Below, piece by piece: positions 8,139-16,407 of a DNA stretch of 64,000 bases. Source of the stretch: JANRKF01 sp033763575 (GTDB lineage: Bacteria; Pseudomonadota; Alphaproteobacteria; Rickettsiales; SXRF01); assembly GCA_033763575.1 (NCBI GenBank), contig JANRKF010000026.1, forward strand, positions 1 to 64,000, read 5' to 3'. The translations under genes were made by a program, and so were the position numbers. How positions within the stretch are numbered: the first letter of the stretch is position 1; every line of letters starts with the position of its first letter. The notes beneath the pieces were generated by a model, which saw only the letters and a program-made list of their open reading frames with translations, was not told the DNA's origin and made no database searches.

Positions 8139-8771
8139 ATGACCCTCGCCATCATCGATTACGGTTCCGGTAATTTGCGCTCGGTGGCGAAGGCGTTTGA
8201 GCATGTGGCGGGGGGTGAGAAAATCCTGGTCACTTCCGATGCGAAGGAGGTGGTGGCGGCCAGCCGCATCGTGCTGCCGGGCGTGGGCGCGTTTGGCGAT
8301 TGCATGAAGGGACTCGCCGCGCTTTCCGGCATGGTCGAAACGCTGCATGAGCAAGTCATGCAAAAGAAAAAAAACTTCCTCGGCATTTGCGTCGGCATGC
8401 AGCTGATGTTTGAGCGTGGGCTGGAGCACGGCACGCATGAAGGGTTGGGGTGGTTAAAGGGAGAAGTCGTCCACCTTAACCATCAACTATCAACCATCAA
8501 CCATCAACTAAAAATCCCGCATATGGGCTGGAACGCGCTTGACCTGAAGCGCGACCACCCGATCCTGCGCGGCGTGGGTGGCGGCGCGCATGTCTATTTC
8601 GTCCATAGCTACCACGCGAAGGCGAACGCCGCCGATATCCTCGCCACCACCGGCTACGGCGGCGACGTGACCGCGATGGTCGGGCGCGACAACATGGTCG
8701 GCACGCAATTCCACCCGGAAAAAAGCCAGGCATCAGGGCTTGCCATTTTGCAGAATTTCCTCAGTATGTAA
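8139..8771 (+). CDS. hisH: Imidazole glycerol phosphate synthase, glutaminase subunit, with heptamer insertion
   Basis: Class I glutamine amidotransferase that feeds ammonia to HisF. The nucleophile is Cys84 in GICVGMQ, with the His/Glu pair in FHPEKS. The core is otherwise standard. Residues about 112-125 (LNHQLSTINHQL) are an insertion between WLKGEV and IPHMGW encoded by a CCATCAA array; they should lie on a surface loop since the flanking motifs are preserved. The ATG follows an octamer hairpin element directly and has no visible ribosome binding site (CACTTTTTT precedes it), so coupling or unusual initiation is implied. Confidence 0.95.
   Translation: MTLAIIDYGSGNLRSVAKAFEHVAGGEKILVTSDAKEVVAASRIVLPGVGAFGDCMKGLAALSGMVETLHEQVMQKKKNFLGICVGMQLMFERGLEHGTHEGLGWLKGEVVHLNHQLSTINHQLKIPHMGWNALDLKRDHPILRGVGGGAHVYFVHSYHAKANAADILATTGYGGDVTAMVGRDNMVGTQFHPEKSQASGLAILQNFLSM
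8480..8510. repeat. Heptamer array inside hisH (CCATCAA x4)
   Basis: CCATCAA, CTATCAA, CCATCAA, CCATCAA, CTA. Direct repeats only at this locus, translated in frame. The same word forms a two-armed hairpin between dnaK and dnaJ at 63324-63380. Confidence 0.9.
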
Positions 8772-8775
8772 TGCC

Positions 8776-9309
8776 ATGGCTGTCCGTATAGAAAAAATAA
8801 CCGAGTTCAAACATGCAGACCTCACCGAGCTGGTCACGGCGACGGAGGATGCGATTCGCGACGGCATCGGCTTCAACTGGATGGTGCCACCGGGAAGGGA
8901 CGTGCTCGAAAAATACTGGAACGGCGTGCTGGTCGTGCCCGACCGCATCTTGTTCGCAGGCCGGCTCGATGGCACGCTCGCAGGCTCCATCCAGCTCATC
9001 AAGCCGGGCATCAGCAAGGAAACCTCGTCATTCGCAGCGAGCCTGGATGCCCATTTCGTGGCTCCCTGGGCACGCGGGCACGGCATGGCGAAACTGCTGC
9101 TCGAAGCGGCCGAACGCGAGGCGCGCAGCCTCGGATTCACCGTGCTCAAGCTCAGCGTGCGGCAAACGCAGGAGGCGGCGATTTCGCTTTATGAGGAAAT
9201 GGGTTTTGTGCAGTGGGGCACCCTGCCGACTTACGAATATGTGAATGCGCAGATGATTGCCGGGCATTTTTATTACAAGAACCTCGATCCGATCACGAGC
9301 TTGATATGA
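8776..9309 (+). CDS. GNAT family N-acetyltransferase
   Basis: 177 residues from MAVRIEKITEF. The GNAT fold is recognisable from the acetyl-CoA-binding segment HFVAPWARGHGMAKLLLEAAEREA (R-x-x-G-x-G/A type loop: RGHGMA) and the later LSVRQTQEAAISLYEEMGFVQWGT, the classic motif B region. Substrate unknown. It lies 4 nt after hisH and upstream of hisA in the same direction, so it is probably cotranscribed with histidine genes. The start at 8776 is chosen since it lies just past the hisH TAA; a longer frame from 8740 overlaps hisH. Confidence 0.85.
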   Translation: MAVRIEKITEFKHADLTELVTATEDAIRDGIGFNWMVPPGRDVLEKYWNGVLVVPDRILFAGRLDGTLAGSIQLIKPGISKETSSFAASLDAHFVAPWARGHGMAKLLLEAAEREARSLGFTVLKLSVRQTQEAAISLYEEMGFVQWGTLPTYEYVNAQMIAGHFYYKNLDPITSLI

Positions 9310-9315
9310 ATTTAT

Positions 9316-9394
9316 CCCCGCATAAGCGTAGCGCATTGCGGGGTCCGGTATTGGTGCCGGACTCTGACCAGACCCCGCAACAAGTGCGGGGTCT
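9316..9394. repeat. Double-hairpin palindromic element upstream of hisA
   Basis: A first stem-loop with CCCCGC/GCGGGG ends (9316-9343) is joined by TCCGGTA...ACCAGA to CCCCGCAACAAGTGCGGGG (9373-9391). It ends 4-7 nt before the hisA ATG. One of eight composite copies in the window; the first hairpin is the longer variant also seen at 40957-40991. Confidence 0.9.
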
Positions 9395-9397
9395 AAA

Positions 9398-10126
9398 ATG
9401 ATCCTCTACCCCGCCATCGACCTCAAGGATAATCAATGCGTGCGGCTGCTGCGCGGCGACATGGACAAGGCCACCGTATTTTCCAAAACGCCTGCCGACC
9501 AGGCCGCCGAGTTTGAGGCAATGGGCTTTGAATGGCTGCATGTGGTCGACCTGAATGGCGCGTTCGAGGGGCAGCCCGTGAATAAAAACGCGGTGAAATC
9601 GATTCTCGCCAGCGTCTCGATGCCGGTACAGCTGGGCGGCGGTATCCGCAACATGCAGATGATTGCCGACTGGCTGGAAGCGGGGATTTCGCGGGTGATC
9701 CTGGGCACCATCGCGCTTAAAAACCCGCAGGTGGTAAAAGAGGCCTGCCGCCTGTTTCCCGACCAGATCGCCGTCGGTATCGATGCCAAGGACGGGCGGG
9801 TGGCGGTGTCCGGCTGGGCGGAGATTTCCGATAAAAAAGCCCTCGACCTCGCCAAACAATTTGAAGACGCCGGGGTCGCCGCCATCATCTATACCGACAT
9901 CAGCAAAGACGGGGCGATGCAAGGACCAAACATTACCGAGACCGTAACGCTTGCGGAACAAATTTCCATTCCCGTCATCGCCTCCGGCGGCATCAGCAGC
10001 AACGCCGACGTCATCGCCTATAAAGAGCATGAATTTTCCGGTATCGGCGGGGTCATCATCGGCCGCGCACTTTATGATGGCGCCATTAATCCGCAGGAAG
10101 TATTAGCCGCCACCAAGCAATCCTAA
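9398..10126 (+). CDS. hisA: 1-(5-phosphoribosyl)-5-[(5-phosphoribosylamino)methylideneamino]imidazole-4-carboxamide isomerase
   Basis: ProFAR isomerase, a (beta/alpha)8 barrel. The first catalytic aspartate is in YPAIDLKD (Asp8) and the second in GIDAKDG. Phosphate-binding QLGGGIRN and ASGGISS are present. 242 residues, normal length, no repeat insertion. The ATG follows the double-hairpin element immediately; the GGGG of the stem may serve as a poor ribosome binding site. The last 24 nt overlap the 3' end of the convergent anchored unknown. Confidence 0.96.
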   Translation: MILYPAIDLKDNQCVRLLRGDMDKATVFSKTPADQAAEFEAMGFEWLHVVDLNGAFEGQPVNKNAVKSILASVSMPVQLGGGIRNMQMIADWLEAGISRVILGTIALKNPQVVKEACRLFPDQIAVGIDAKDGRVAVSGWAEISDKKALDLAKQFEDAGVAAIIYTDISKDGAMQGPNITETVTLAEQISIPVIASGGISSNADVIAYKEHEFSGIGGVIIGRALYDGAINPQEVLAATKQS

Positions 10127-10690
10127 TAGACCTTTTTGATTCAGGAATTTTCCTTCCTGTCCGGGCTTGGGCACCTGGCGGAACTGAAGCTGGCAGTCGG
10201 CCTGCGACAACCGCGCCGTGTCATTCTCGAACACCGCGCTGCCGGTGCATTCGGTGCTGGAGCTGTAGCGCATATTGACCGACACACCGCCCATCATATT
10301 CGCGCCATCGGCCCATTCGGCGGAGGTGAAACGGACTGCGCCGGTGTCGCTGTCAAGGCTTTCGAGCGATGGCGTGGTGCTGTAATCGGTGAGGCTGTAG
10401 AGAATATTATCGACAAACGTAATAAACCCGGCCTTGTCGAAATTCTCATCCATGGCCGGGCGCGTATTGCCGATGGAAAAGAAATGGACCGTGAGATGGA
10501 TTTTCGCATCATCGGTAAGAAGCGCGGTGAGCGCCTCGCTTACCCTGGCGCGGTCTTTAGTCGCCACCGCGTCGGAAAAATTTTGCAGCGATACCTGCAC
10601 TGCGCGTTTTTTTTCACCGCTGACATAATAAAACCCCATCGCCACCAGCAGGATAACAAGCGCCACCAGCAGAGGAACAATCGCTTTCAT
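10103..10690 (-). CDS. Membrane-anchored periplasmic protein of unknown function
   Basis: 195 residues. An uncleaved-looking N-terminal anchor (VPLLVALVILLVAMGFYYV, residues about 5-23) is followed by a soluble domain whose start (RAVQVSLQNFSDAVATKDRARVSEALTALLTDDAKIHL) resembles NTF2/SnoaL-like folds; that resemblance is weak. Two cysteines (TECTGSAV; QADCQLQF) could form a disulfide. The C-terminus is glycine/leucine-rich. It follows gcdH by 3 nt, so it is probably the last gene of the kdsB-to-gcdH run, and converges on hisA with a 24-nt overlap. Confidence 0.7.
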   Translation of the reverse strand: MKAIVPLLVALVILLVAMGFYYVSGEKKRAVQVSLQNFSDAVATKDRARVSEALTALLTDDAKIHLTVHFFSIGNTRPAMDENFDKAGFITFVDNILYSLTDYSTTPSLESLDSDTGAVRFTSAEWADGANMMGGVSVNMRYSSSTECTGSAVFENDTARLSQADCQLQFRQVPKPGQEGKFLNQKGLLGLLGGG

Positions 10691-10693
10691 GGC

Positions 10694-11884
10694 CTACTCG
10701 CTCGAAAACGCCTGCAGGCCGGTGATGGCGCGGCCTAAGATCAGCGCGTGGATGTCGTGCGTGCCCTCATAGGTATTGACGCTTTCAAGATTCATCACAT
10801 GGCGGATGACGTGATATTCGTCGGAAATGCCGTTGCCGCCATGCATGTCGCGGGCAGTGCGGGCGATGTCGAGCGCCTTTCCGGCATTGTTGCGTTTGAT
10901 CATCGAGATCATTTCCGGCGCGCATTTATCCTCATCCATCAGCCGCCCCACCCGCAGGCACGCCTGCAAACCGAAGGCGATATCGACCATCATATCGGCG
11001 AGTTTCTTCTGGATGAGCTGGTTGGCGGCTAAGGGCTTCCCAAATTGTTTGCGTTCCATGGTGTAGCTGCGCGCTGCCTCATAGCAGAATTCCGCCGCGC
11101 CGAGCGCGCCCCAGCCGATGCCGTAACGCGCCTTGTTGAGGCAGGAAAACGGGCCTCTCAGGCCCGCGACATCGGGGAGCATATTTTCTGCGGGCACCTC
11201 AACGTCGCTCATCATAATCATGCCGGTGGCCGATGCCCGCAGCGAAAACTTGCCTTCGATTTTGGGCGCGGTAAGCCCCTTCATGCTCTTTTCCAGGATG
11301 AATCCCTTGATGGTGCCGTCGGGAATTTCCTTATCGCCGTGAAGCTTCGCCCACACCACGAACACATCGGCAACCGGCGAGTTGGTGATCCAGTTTTTGG
11401 CGCCGCTTATACGATAGCCGTCGGCGGTTCTGGTCGCACGCGTAATCATGCTGCCGGGGTCGGAACCATGGTCAGGCTCGGTAAGCCCGAAGCAGCCGAT
11501 CAGCTCGCCGCTCGCCAGTTTCGGCAGGTATTTTTCTTTCTGCGCCTCGCTGCCGAACGCATAAATCGGGTGCATGACCAGCGAGGATTGCACACTCATT
11601 GCCGACCGATAACCCGAATCCACCCACTCGATTTCCTTGCAGATAAGCCCGCTCGCCACATTCGAAAGCCCCGCGCAGCCATAGCCCTGAATGGTCGCGC
11701 CGAACAGCCCAAGTGCGCCCATTTCGCGCATGATTTCGACATCGAAACGCTCATGCCGGTTGGCCTCGATAATACGCGGCAGGAGTTTTTCCCGCGCATA
11801 GGAACGCGTGCTTTGCTGCGCCATGCGCTCCTCGTCGGTGAGTTGCGCGTCGAACAGCAGCGGATCAAATGGATCGATAGTCAT
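10694..11884 (-). CDS. gcdH: Acyl-CoA dehydrogenase, glutaryl-CoA dehydrogenase type
   Basis: 396 residues from MTIDPFDPLLF, with GGGGA 8 nt upstream. FAD-dependent oxidation of an acyl-CoA, most like glutaryl-CoA dehydrogenase, which makes crotonyl-CoA in lysine/tryptophan degradation. Signatures include the substrate/FAD region CFGLTEPDHGSDPGSM, KNWITNSPVADVFVVWAK, and the C-terminal catalytic glutamate in NTYEGTHDIHALILGRAITG. No electron-transfer flavoprotein or thiolase gene is nearby, so the pathway assignment rests on subfamily resemblance. Confidence 0.86.
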   Translation of the reverse strand: MTIDPFDPLLFDAQLTDEERMAQQSTRSYAREKLLPRIIEANRHERFDVEIMREMGALGLFGATIQGYGCAGLSNVASGLICKEIEWVDSGYRSAMSVQSSLVMHPIYAFGSEAQKEKYLPKLASGELIGCFGLTEPDHGSDPGSMITRATRTADGYRISGAKNWITNSPVADVFVVWAKLHGDKEIPDGTIKGFILEKSMKGLTAPKIEGKFSLRASATGMIMMSDVEVPAENMLPDVAGLRGPFSCLNKARYGIGWGALGAAEFCYEAARSYTMERKQFGKPLAANQLIQKKLADMMVDIAFGLQACLRVGRLMDEDKCAPEMISMIKRNNAGKALDIARTARDMHGGNGISDEYHVIRHVMNLESVNTYEGTHDIHALILGRAITGLQAFSSE

Positions 11885-11885
11885 A

Positions 11886-12467
11886 TTATTTCCCCAGCAA
11901 GCGCCCGACATAGCGGGCAATCAGATCAATTTCGAGGTTGAGCATATCACCGATATTGCGTTCGCGGAAGCCGGTAACGCTCCATGTATGCGGAATAATA
12001 TTCACGGTGAAACGATTGCCCGACACTTCATTCACGGTGAGCGATACGCCATCGAGCGCGACCGATCCTTTGGCCGCGATGAATTTCGCAAGTTCGGCGG
12101 GCGCTTCCAGTTCGAGCCGGTGCGAATCTTTTTCCGGCGTGATTTCAATGAGTGTCGCCAGCCCATCGACATGGCCGGAGACCATGTGCCCGTCAAGCGC
12201 CTCGCCAAGGCGCATGGCCCGCTCCAGATGCAGCCTGCTTCCCGCTTCCCAGCGCGGCGCGGTGCAGCGGAGCGTTTCGGCGGAAAGATTCGCCGTGAAT
12301 GTTTCACCCTTCATGTCAGTAACCGTGAGGCAGCAGCCGTTGCAGGCGACCGAATCGCCGGGGCGCAACTCGCCCATCGGCATATCGCAGGCGACGGCGA
12401 TCGTCCAGTCGCCGGATTTTTCGCAACGCTCAACCGTTCCAAAATGACGAATAACACCCGTGAACAT
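11886..12467 (-). CDS. ribE: Riboflavin synthase, alpha chain
   Basis: Dismutates two 6,7-dimethyl-8-ribityllumazines to riboflavin. 193 residues made of two homologous lumazine-binding beta-barrels: the first opens MFTGVIRHFGTVE with GDSVACNGCCLTVT, the second LDGHMVSGHVDG with GSVALDGVSLTVNEV. The start is fixed by the canonical MFTG and by AAGGAAGG just upstream. That ribosome binding site can pair with CGCCTTCC about 40 nt upstream, a possible translational control. No ribD, ribAB or ribH gene is nearby. Confidence 0.95.
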   Translation of the reverse strand: MFTGVIRHFGTVERCEKSGDWTIAVACDMPMGELRPGDSVACNGCCLTVTDMKGETFTANLSAETLRCTAPRWEAGSRLHLERAMRLGEALDGHMVSGHVDGLATLIEITPEKDSHRLELEAPAELAKFIAAKGSVALDGVSLTVNEVSGNRFTVNIIPHTWSVTGFRERNIGDMLNLEIDLIARYVGRLLGK

Positions 12468-12469
12468 CA

Positions 12470-12523
12470 CGCCTTCCTTAAAAGAAAATACCTGCCGCAA
12501 TTGTTCGCATTTTTGGGAAGGCG
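12470..12523 (-). promoter_or_regulatory. Inverted repeat overlapping the ribE ribosome binding site
   Basis: CGCCTTCC (minus strand, from 12523) and GGAAGGCG (ending at 12470) flank a 38-nt loop in the 63-nt ampG-ribE gap. The second arm contains the ribE Shine-Dalgarno sequence, so pairing would hide it. It is too short to be an FMN riboswitch. Confidence 0.35.
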
Positions 12524-12530
12524 TTGCAAT

Positions 12531-13793
12531 CTAAACTTGCCCACGCATGGTCCGGCTAAGCCGCCACAGCACCAGCAGCGCCGGAATGCCGATCGCCGTG
12601 GAGAGAATGAAGAACCCGTCCCATCCCAGCTGCTCCGCCGCCCAGCCGGAAGGCGTCGAAAGCCAGGTGCGGCCAAAAGCGGCGAAGGAGGAAAGCAATG
12701 CATATTGGGTGGCGGTGAAACGCAAATTGCAGAGCTTGCTCATATAGGCGACGAAGGCGGCGGTGGCGAGCCCGCCGCTTATATTATCGAGCGAGATGGT
12801 AAGCGCCAGCCCATAAGGCTCCGCGCCGATATGCGCCTGCCAGACGAACATCAGGTTACTGATGCTCGCAGCAATGCCGCCCACCCACAACGCCCGCATC
12901 ACGCCTAGGCGGAACACCACCGCACCACCGATGATGCTGCCGAGGATCGTGGCAAGCAAGCCGTAAATTTTTACCACCTCGGCGATCTCGATTTTGGAGA
13001 AACCCAGCTCGATGTAAAACGGATTGGCCATCACCCCAAGGAAGGCATCGGCCATGCGGTAGAGCAATATGAAAAGCAGGATGGTGATCGCCTGCGGCCG
13101 CTGCAAAAACTCGACGAACGGCGTGATGACGAAGTCCCTGATCCACTCCCCTGCCCCGCCTGTTTTATGGTGTTCCGCCTCTTGTCGCTTGCTGGCTTCC
13201 GGCTCGCGCACCGCCAGCACCGTGATGCAAAATGCCAGCATGATCGCCGCCATCAGCAGATACGTCATCTGCCAGCCGAAAAAGGTGGCAAGGTATAAAG
13301 CGCCGGCGGTGGAAAATAAATTGCCCACGCGATAGCCGAGCACGAAAACCGCCGCGCCCGCCCCTTGCATTTCTGTCGGCAGAATCTCAACGCGGTAAGC
13401 ATCCTTGGCAATGTCATGGCTCGCCGAGGAAAAGGAAAGCAAGAGGGCGGCAAGCCCGGTGAGGTAGGGCGCTTCTTCCGGATTGGAAAGCGCCATCAGC
13501 ACCATGGCGGCGGCCATCATGATTTGCGTGGCGATCATCCAGCCGCGGCGTTTGCCGAGAAATGGCAAATCGATGCCGTCGAGCAAAGGCGCCCACAGGA
13601 ATTTGAGCGAATAGGGCACGGCGACCGCCGCGAAAATCCCGATCGCCGATTTACTGATGCCGGACTCCGCGAGCCATACCGTAAGCGTCCCCGCCGTGAG
13701 TGCCAGCGGCAGGCCGCTCGGAATACCCAGCATGAACTGCGCGAGAATCGGACGCCTTAAATAAATTTCGAGGCTTTGCAGCCAGCTTTTCAT
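12531..13793 (-). CDS. ampG: AmpG-type muropeptide permease (MFS)
   Basis: 420 residues with about 12 membrane segments. The AmpG hallmarks are an early GIPSGLPLALTAGTLTVWL, the cytoplasmic loop KFLWAPLLDGIDLPFLGKRRGW, and SASHDIAKDAYRVE. It imports anhydromuropeptides from the periplasm for wall recycling, which fits the presence of mrcA in the window. Start ATG at 13793 overlaps the PfkB stop as TGATG; a GTG one codon earlier is possible. Confidence 0.92.
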   Translation of the reverse strand: MKSWLQSLEIYLRRPILAQFMLGIPSGLPLALTAGTLTVWLAESGISKSAIGIFAAVAVPYSLKFLWAPLLDGIDLPFLGKRRGWMIATQIMMAAAMVLMALSNPEEAPYLTGLAALLLSFSSASHDIAKDAYRVEILPTEMQGAGAAVFVLGYRVGNLFSTAGALYLATFFGWQMTYLLMAAIMLAFCITVLAVREPEASKRQEAEHHKTGGAGEWIRDFVITPFVEFLQRPQAITILLFILLYRMADAFLGVMANPFYIELGFSKIEIAEVVKIYGLLATILGSIIGGAVVFRLGVMRALWVGGIAASISNLMFVWQAHIGAEPYGLALTISLDNISGGLATAAFVAYMSKLCNLRFTATQYALLSSFAAFGRTWLSTPSGWAAEQLGWDGFFILSTAIGIPALLVLWRLSRTMRGQV

Positions 13794-14806
13794 CACGCCG
13801 CCAGCAGATCCGTCAGCGGTTCCATGCTGCGGGCGCCGAGCTGCTGGATAATCTGCCCGGCGGCGCGGTTGCCGAGCGCCACGGATTTGGCGTGCGACCA
13901 GCCACGCGTATAGCCGTAGAGGAAGCCGCTCGCGAACAGATCACCCGCACCGGTCGTATCCACCAATTGCTTCACCGGCAATGCGGCCACGGCTTCCATC
14001 TTCTCCCTGGTAACGAGCACCGCGCCATGTTCACTACGGGTGATGAGCGCCACTTCACACACGCCCTGCAACATGCGCGCCGCCTTGTCCGAATCACGCA
14101 TTTGGAAAAGCGCCTGAAGCTCCGCTTCGTTGGCAAATAAAATATCCACATCGCTAGAAATCAGCGAGAGGAATTCCTGACGGAAACGATCGACGCAGAA
14201 CGTATCGGACAAAGTAAGCGCCACTTTTTTTCCATGCTTTTTCGCAAGCGTTATCGCCTTGCGAATGGCGGTTTTCGCCTGATCCACATCCCACAAATAG
14301 CCCTCGATATAAAGCACAGCGGCGTTTTTAATCAGATCCTCATCGACATCCGCCTCGCTCACGCGGTTGCAGGCGCCGATAAAGGTCATCATCGTGCGCT
14401 GGGCATCCGGCGTCACGCAGACGAGGCAACTTGCCGTCGCCGGTCCTCCGGTCGCGGGTATCGAGGGAAAATGCACGCCGACACTCTTCATATCATGGGT
14501 AAAAATGGTGCCGAGCTGGTCGCTTGCCACCTTGCCGATGAACGCCGTTTTTGCCCCGAGCGACGCCATGCCCGCGAGCGTATTGGCCACCGACCCGCCG
14601 GAACATTCCTTGGTAGGGCCGATCTGGTCGTAAAGCGCTTTGGCACGCGCCTCATCCACCAGCTGCATGCTGCCTTTGGCAAGCGCGTTTTGCTCGAGAA
14701 ACTCCTCTTCCACATGCGAAAGCACATCGACAATCGCATTGCCGATGCCCACGACATCATAATCCCCGCCGGATGGCGGGGTCTGGTGTAAATTTTCAGT
14801 GCTCAT
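13793..14806 (-). CDS. PfkB-family carbohydrate/nucleoside kinase (adenosine-kinase-like)
   Basis: 337 residues. Signature 1 region GGSVANTLAGMASLG and signature 2 DTTGAGDLFASGFLYG (catalytic Asp, anion hole GAGD) are intact. The overall pattern with CNRVSEADVDEDLI and YLWD is the adenosine-kinase/ribokinase branch; the exact substrate is uncertain. The N-terminus, HQTPPSGGDYD, is encoded by a CCCCGC...GCGGGG hairpin sitting just before the first beta-strand (YDVVGIGNA). A strong ribosome binding site (GGAGAG) precedes the ATG at 14806. It follows kdsB by 10 nt. Confidence 0.88.
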   Translation of the reverse strand: MSTENLHQTPPSGGDYDVVGIGNAIVDVLSHVEEEFLEQNALAKGSMQLVDEARAKALYDQIGPTKECSGGSVANTLAGMASLGAKTAFIGKVASDQLGTIFTHDMKSVGVHFPSIPATGGPATASCLVCVTPDAQRTMMTFIGACNRVSEADVDEDLIKNAAVLYIEGYLWDVDQAKTAIRKAITLAKKHGKKVALTLSDTFCVDRFRQEFLSLISSDVDILFANEAELQALFQMRDSDKAARMLQGVCEVALITRSEHGAVLVTREKMEAVAALPVKQLVDTTGAGDLFASGFLYGYTRGWSHAKSVALGNRAAGQIIQQLGARSMEPLTDLLAA

Positions 14807-14853
14807 TTTACTCTCCTCAATGATGTGCTGCGGACCCCGCAACAAGTGCGGGG
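14764..14853. repeat. Double-hairpin palindromic element spanning the pfkB start and kdsB end
   Basis: Hairpin CCCCGCCGGATGGCGGGG at 14764-14781 is coding for the PfkB N-terminus. Hairpin CCCCGCAACAAGTGCGGGG at 14835-14853 is coding for the KdsB C-terminus. Between them lie the kdsB stop, the pfkB ribosome binding site and its ATG. Confidence 0.85.
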
Positions 14854-15614
14854 ATTAATTTCCTTGCTTTCTCTAAGCCTTCCGGCGTGTCCACCCCCAG
14901 CGGTACCGTATCGACCACCGCCACGTCAAGTCGCATTCCGGCTTCGAGCGCCCGGAGCTGTTCGAGTTTTTCCGCCTTCTCAAGCACGCTTGGCGGCAGC
15001 GAGACAAATGTTTCGAGCGCGGCGCGGCGATAGGCGTAAATGCCGATATGGTGATAATGCGGCCCTTCGCCATGCGGGATGAGGGAGCGGGAGAAATACA
15101 GGGCCTTGCCGGTTGCTGGTCTTTGGTCTTTGGTCTTTGGTTGCACCTGACTATTGACCAAAGACCCATGCCCCATGACCACCTTCACCACCGCCGGATC
15201 GTTTCTTTCTTCATCGCTGGCAATCACTGCGGCAAGGGTGCCGATATCCACCAGCGGGTCATCGAGCAGCGCCGCCGCCGCACGGATAATATCCGGATCG
15301 AGCGTCGGCATATCGCCCTGTACATTAATGATAACATCGTATTTTTTTTCGGGATCGATTTGCAGGAGCGCCCGGTAGATACGGTCGGAACCGGAGGGAA
15401 GATCGGGGTCGGTCAGCACATATCTTCCACCGGCGGCCGCCACCGCATCGCCAATCTGCTGGCTGTCGCACGCCACCGCCACATCACCGATCTTCGCGGC
15501 CAGCGCACGCTCCAGCACATGCACGATCATGGGCGCGCCGCCGATATCCGCAAGCGGTTTGTTCGGCAGGCGGGTGGAGGCAAGACGTGCCGGAATGAGA
15601 ACCAGAGGATTCAT
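14817..15614 (-). CDS. kdsB: 3-deoxy-manno-octulosonate cytidylyltransferase, with repeat-encoded insertion and tail
   Basis: Activates KDO as CMP-KDO for lipopolysaccharide. From MNPLVLIPARLASTRLPNKP, the nucleotidyltransferase signature; NVQGDMP and PSGSDRIYRAL are also present. Residues about 148-169 (HGSLVNSQVQPKTKDQRPAT) interrupt the usual VKVV..GKALYFSRS join and derive from a TCTTTGG array. The last residues (LIPALVAGS) are encoded by a CCCCGC hairpin, and another hairpin ends 7 nt upstream of the start. Three repeats thus touch one 265-codon gene whose catalytic motifs are all intact. Divergent from the cytochrome c gene. Confidence 0.93.
   Translation of the reverse strand: MNPLVLIPARLASTRLPNKPLADIGGAPMIVHVLERALAAKIGDVAVACDSQQIGDAVAAAGGRYVLTDPDLPSGSDRIYRALLQIDPEKKYDVIINVQGDMPTLDPDIIRAAAALLDDPLVDIGTLAAVIASDEERNDPAVVKVVMGHGSLVNSQVQPKTKDQRPATGKALYFSRSLIPHGEGPHYHHIGIYAYRRAALETFVSLPPSVLEKAEKLEQLRALEAGMRLDVAVVDTVPLGVDTPEGLEKARKLIPALVAGSAAHH
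15116..15180. repeat. Heptamer hairpin array inside kdsB (TCTTTGG family)
   Basis: Left arm has three TCTTTGG units; right arm has GACCAAAGACC at 15156-15166, an 11-nt perfect inverse of GGTCTTTGGTC. Translated in frame. Related arrays lie at 45329-45409 and 61231-61285. Confidence 0.88.
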
Positions 15615-15620
15615 CCCGTC

Positions 15621-15681
15621 ATCCCGCATTTATTGCGGGATCTCCCTTTTGTTACGACGAGGCCCCGCAACAAGTGCGGGG
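15621..15681. repeat. Double-hairpin palindromic element upstream of kdsB
   Basis: ATCCCGCATTTATTGCGGGAT (two stems around TTTA, 15621-15641) and CCCCGCAACAAGTGCGGGG (15663-15681) in the 189-nt gap between kdsB and the cytochrome c gene. The rest of the gap (15682-15803) is AT-rich and presumably holds divergent promoters. Confidence 0.85.
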
Positions 15682-15803
15682 TGATGTCCAGAATGAGCAT
15701 AAGAGGATTCATAAAGCTTTAAACAATTCCTGATTGATTGAACATAGCCACCCTATTATAAAAGCAACCGAATTCTTTTCTATCCCTATCACAAAGAGTC
15801 TTT

Positions 15804-16358
15804 ATGAAACCCAATAGCTTCGAACTCAATAAGATAATCGGCGCCCTCCTGCTTGCGGCGATCGTGGCCATGGTTGCGGGTTTTGCCGCGATGGGCATGT
15901 ATACCGGCAGCATTGGCGAACACGGGCATCACGAGGAAAAACGCGGCTACACCATCGCCGGTGCTGAAAGCGCTGGCGAGAACGAGAGCGCGGCCGCAGC
16001 GGCGCCGGAAACCCCGGTCGATATCATGCCGCTGATGGCCAGCGCCGATGTCGCTGCCGGACAAGCACAAATCAAAAAATGCACTGCATGTCATACATTC
16101 GATCAGGGCGGCAAAAACGGCGTCGGCCCGAACCAGTGGGGCTTGTTTGGCGCTGCCTGCGGCCATCGCGCCGACTATAGCTATTCCGATGCCATCAAAG
16201 CGCTACATAGCAAAGGCATGAAGTGGGATGAGCAGACGCTTTCGGAATTCCTCGCCAATCCCAAGAAATTTGCACCCGGCAATAAAATGTCCTTTGCCGG
16301 CATCAAAAACCCTCAGGATCGCGCCAACCTGATCGCGTACCTGAAAACGCTGCGCTAA
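15804..16358 (+). CDS. Membrane-anchored c-type cytochrome
   Basis: 184 residues. N-terminal hydrophobic anchor (IIGALLLAAIVAMVAGFAAMGMY, about 11-33), an Ala/Glu-rich linker, then a cytochrome c domain with one CxxCH heme site (KKCTACHTF) and the distal methionine in GNKMSFAGIKN. This matches the CycM/cytochrome c552 type carrying electrons between the bc1 complex and oxidases. Pairing with divergent kdsB is typical for alphaproteobacteria. The segment before the ATG (ACAAAGAGTCTTT) offers only a weak GAG ribosome binding site. Confidence 0.9.
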   Translation: MKPNSFELNKIIGALLLAAIVAMVAGFAAMGMYTGSIGEHGHHEEKRGYTIAGAESAGENESAAAAAPETPVDIMPLMASADVAAGQAQIKKCTACHTFDQGGKNGVGPNQWGLFGAACGHRADYSYSDAIKALHSKGMKWDEQTLSEFLANPKKFAPGNKMSFAGIKNPQDRANLIAYLKTLR

Positions 16359-16407
16359 CCGGCAGCGGGCAAGCGTTCGCGCATGCCCCTGTATGTGGAG
16401 AGACACC

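Noticed and set aside
11886..12530. FMN riboswitch upstream of ribE
   Set aside because: Only 63 nt separate ampG and ribE and none of the conserved RFN-element sequence is visible.
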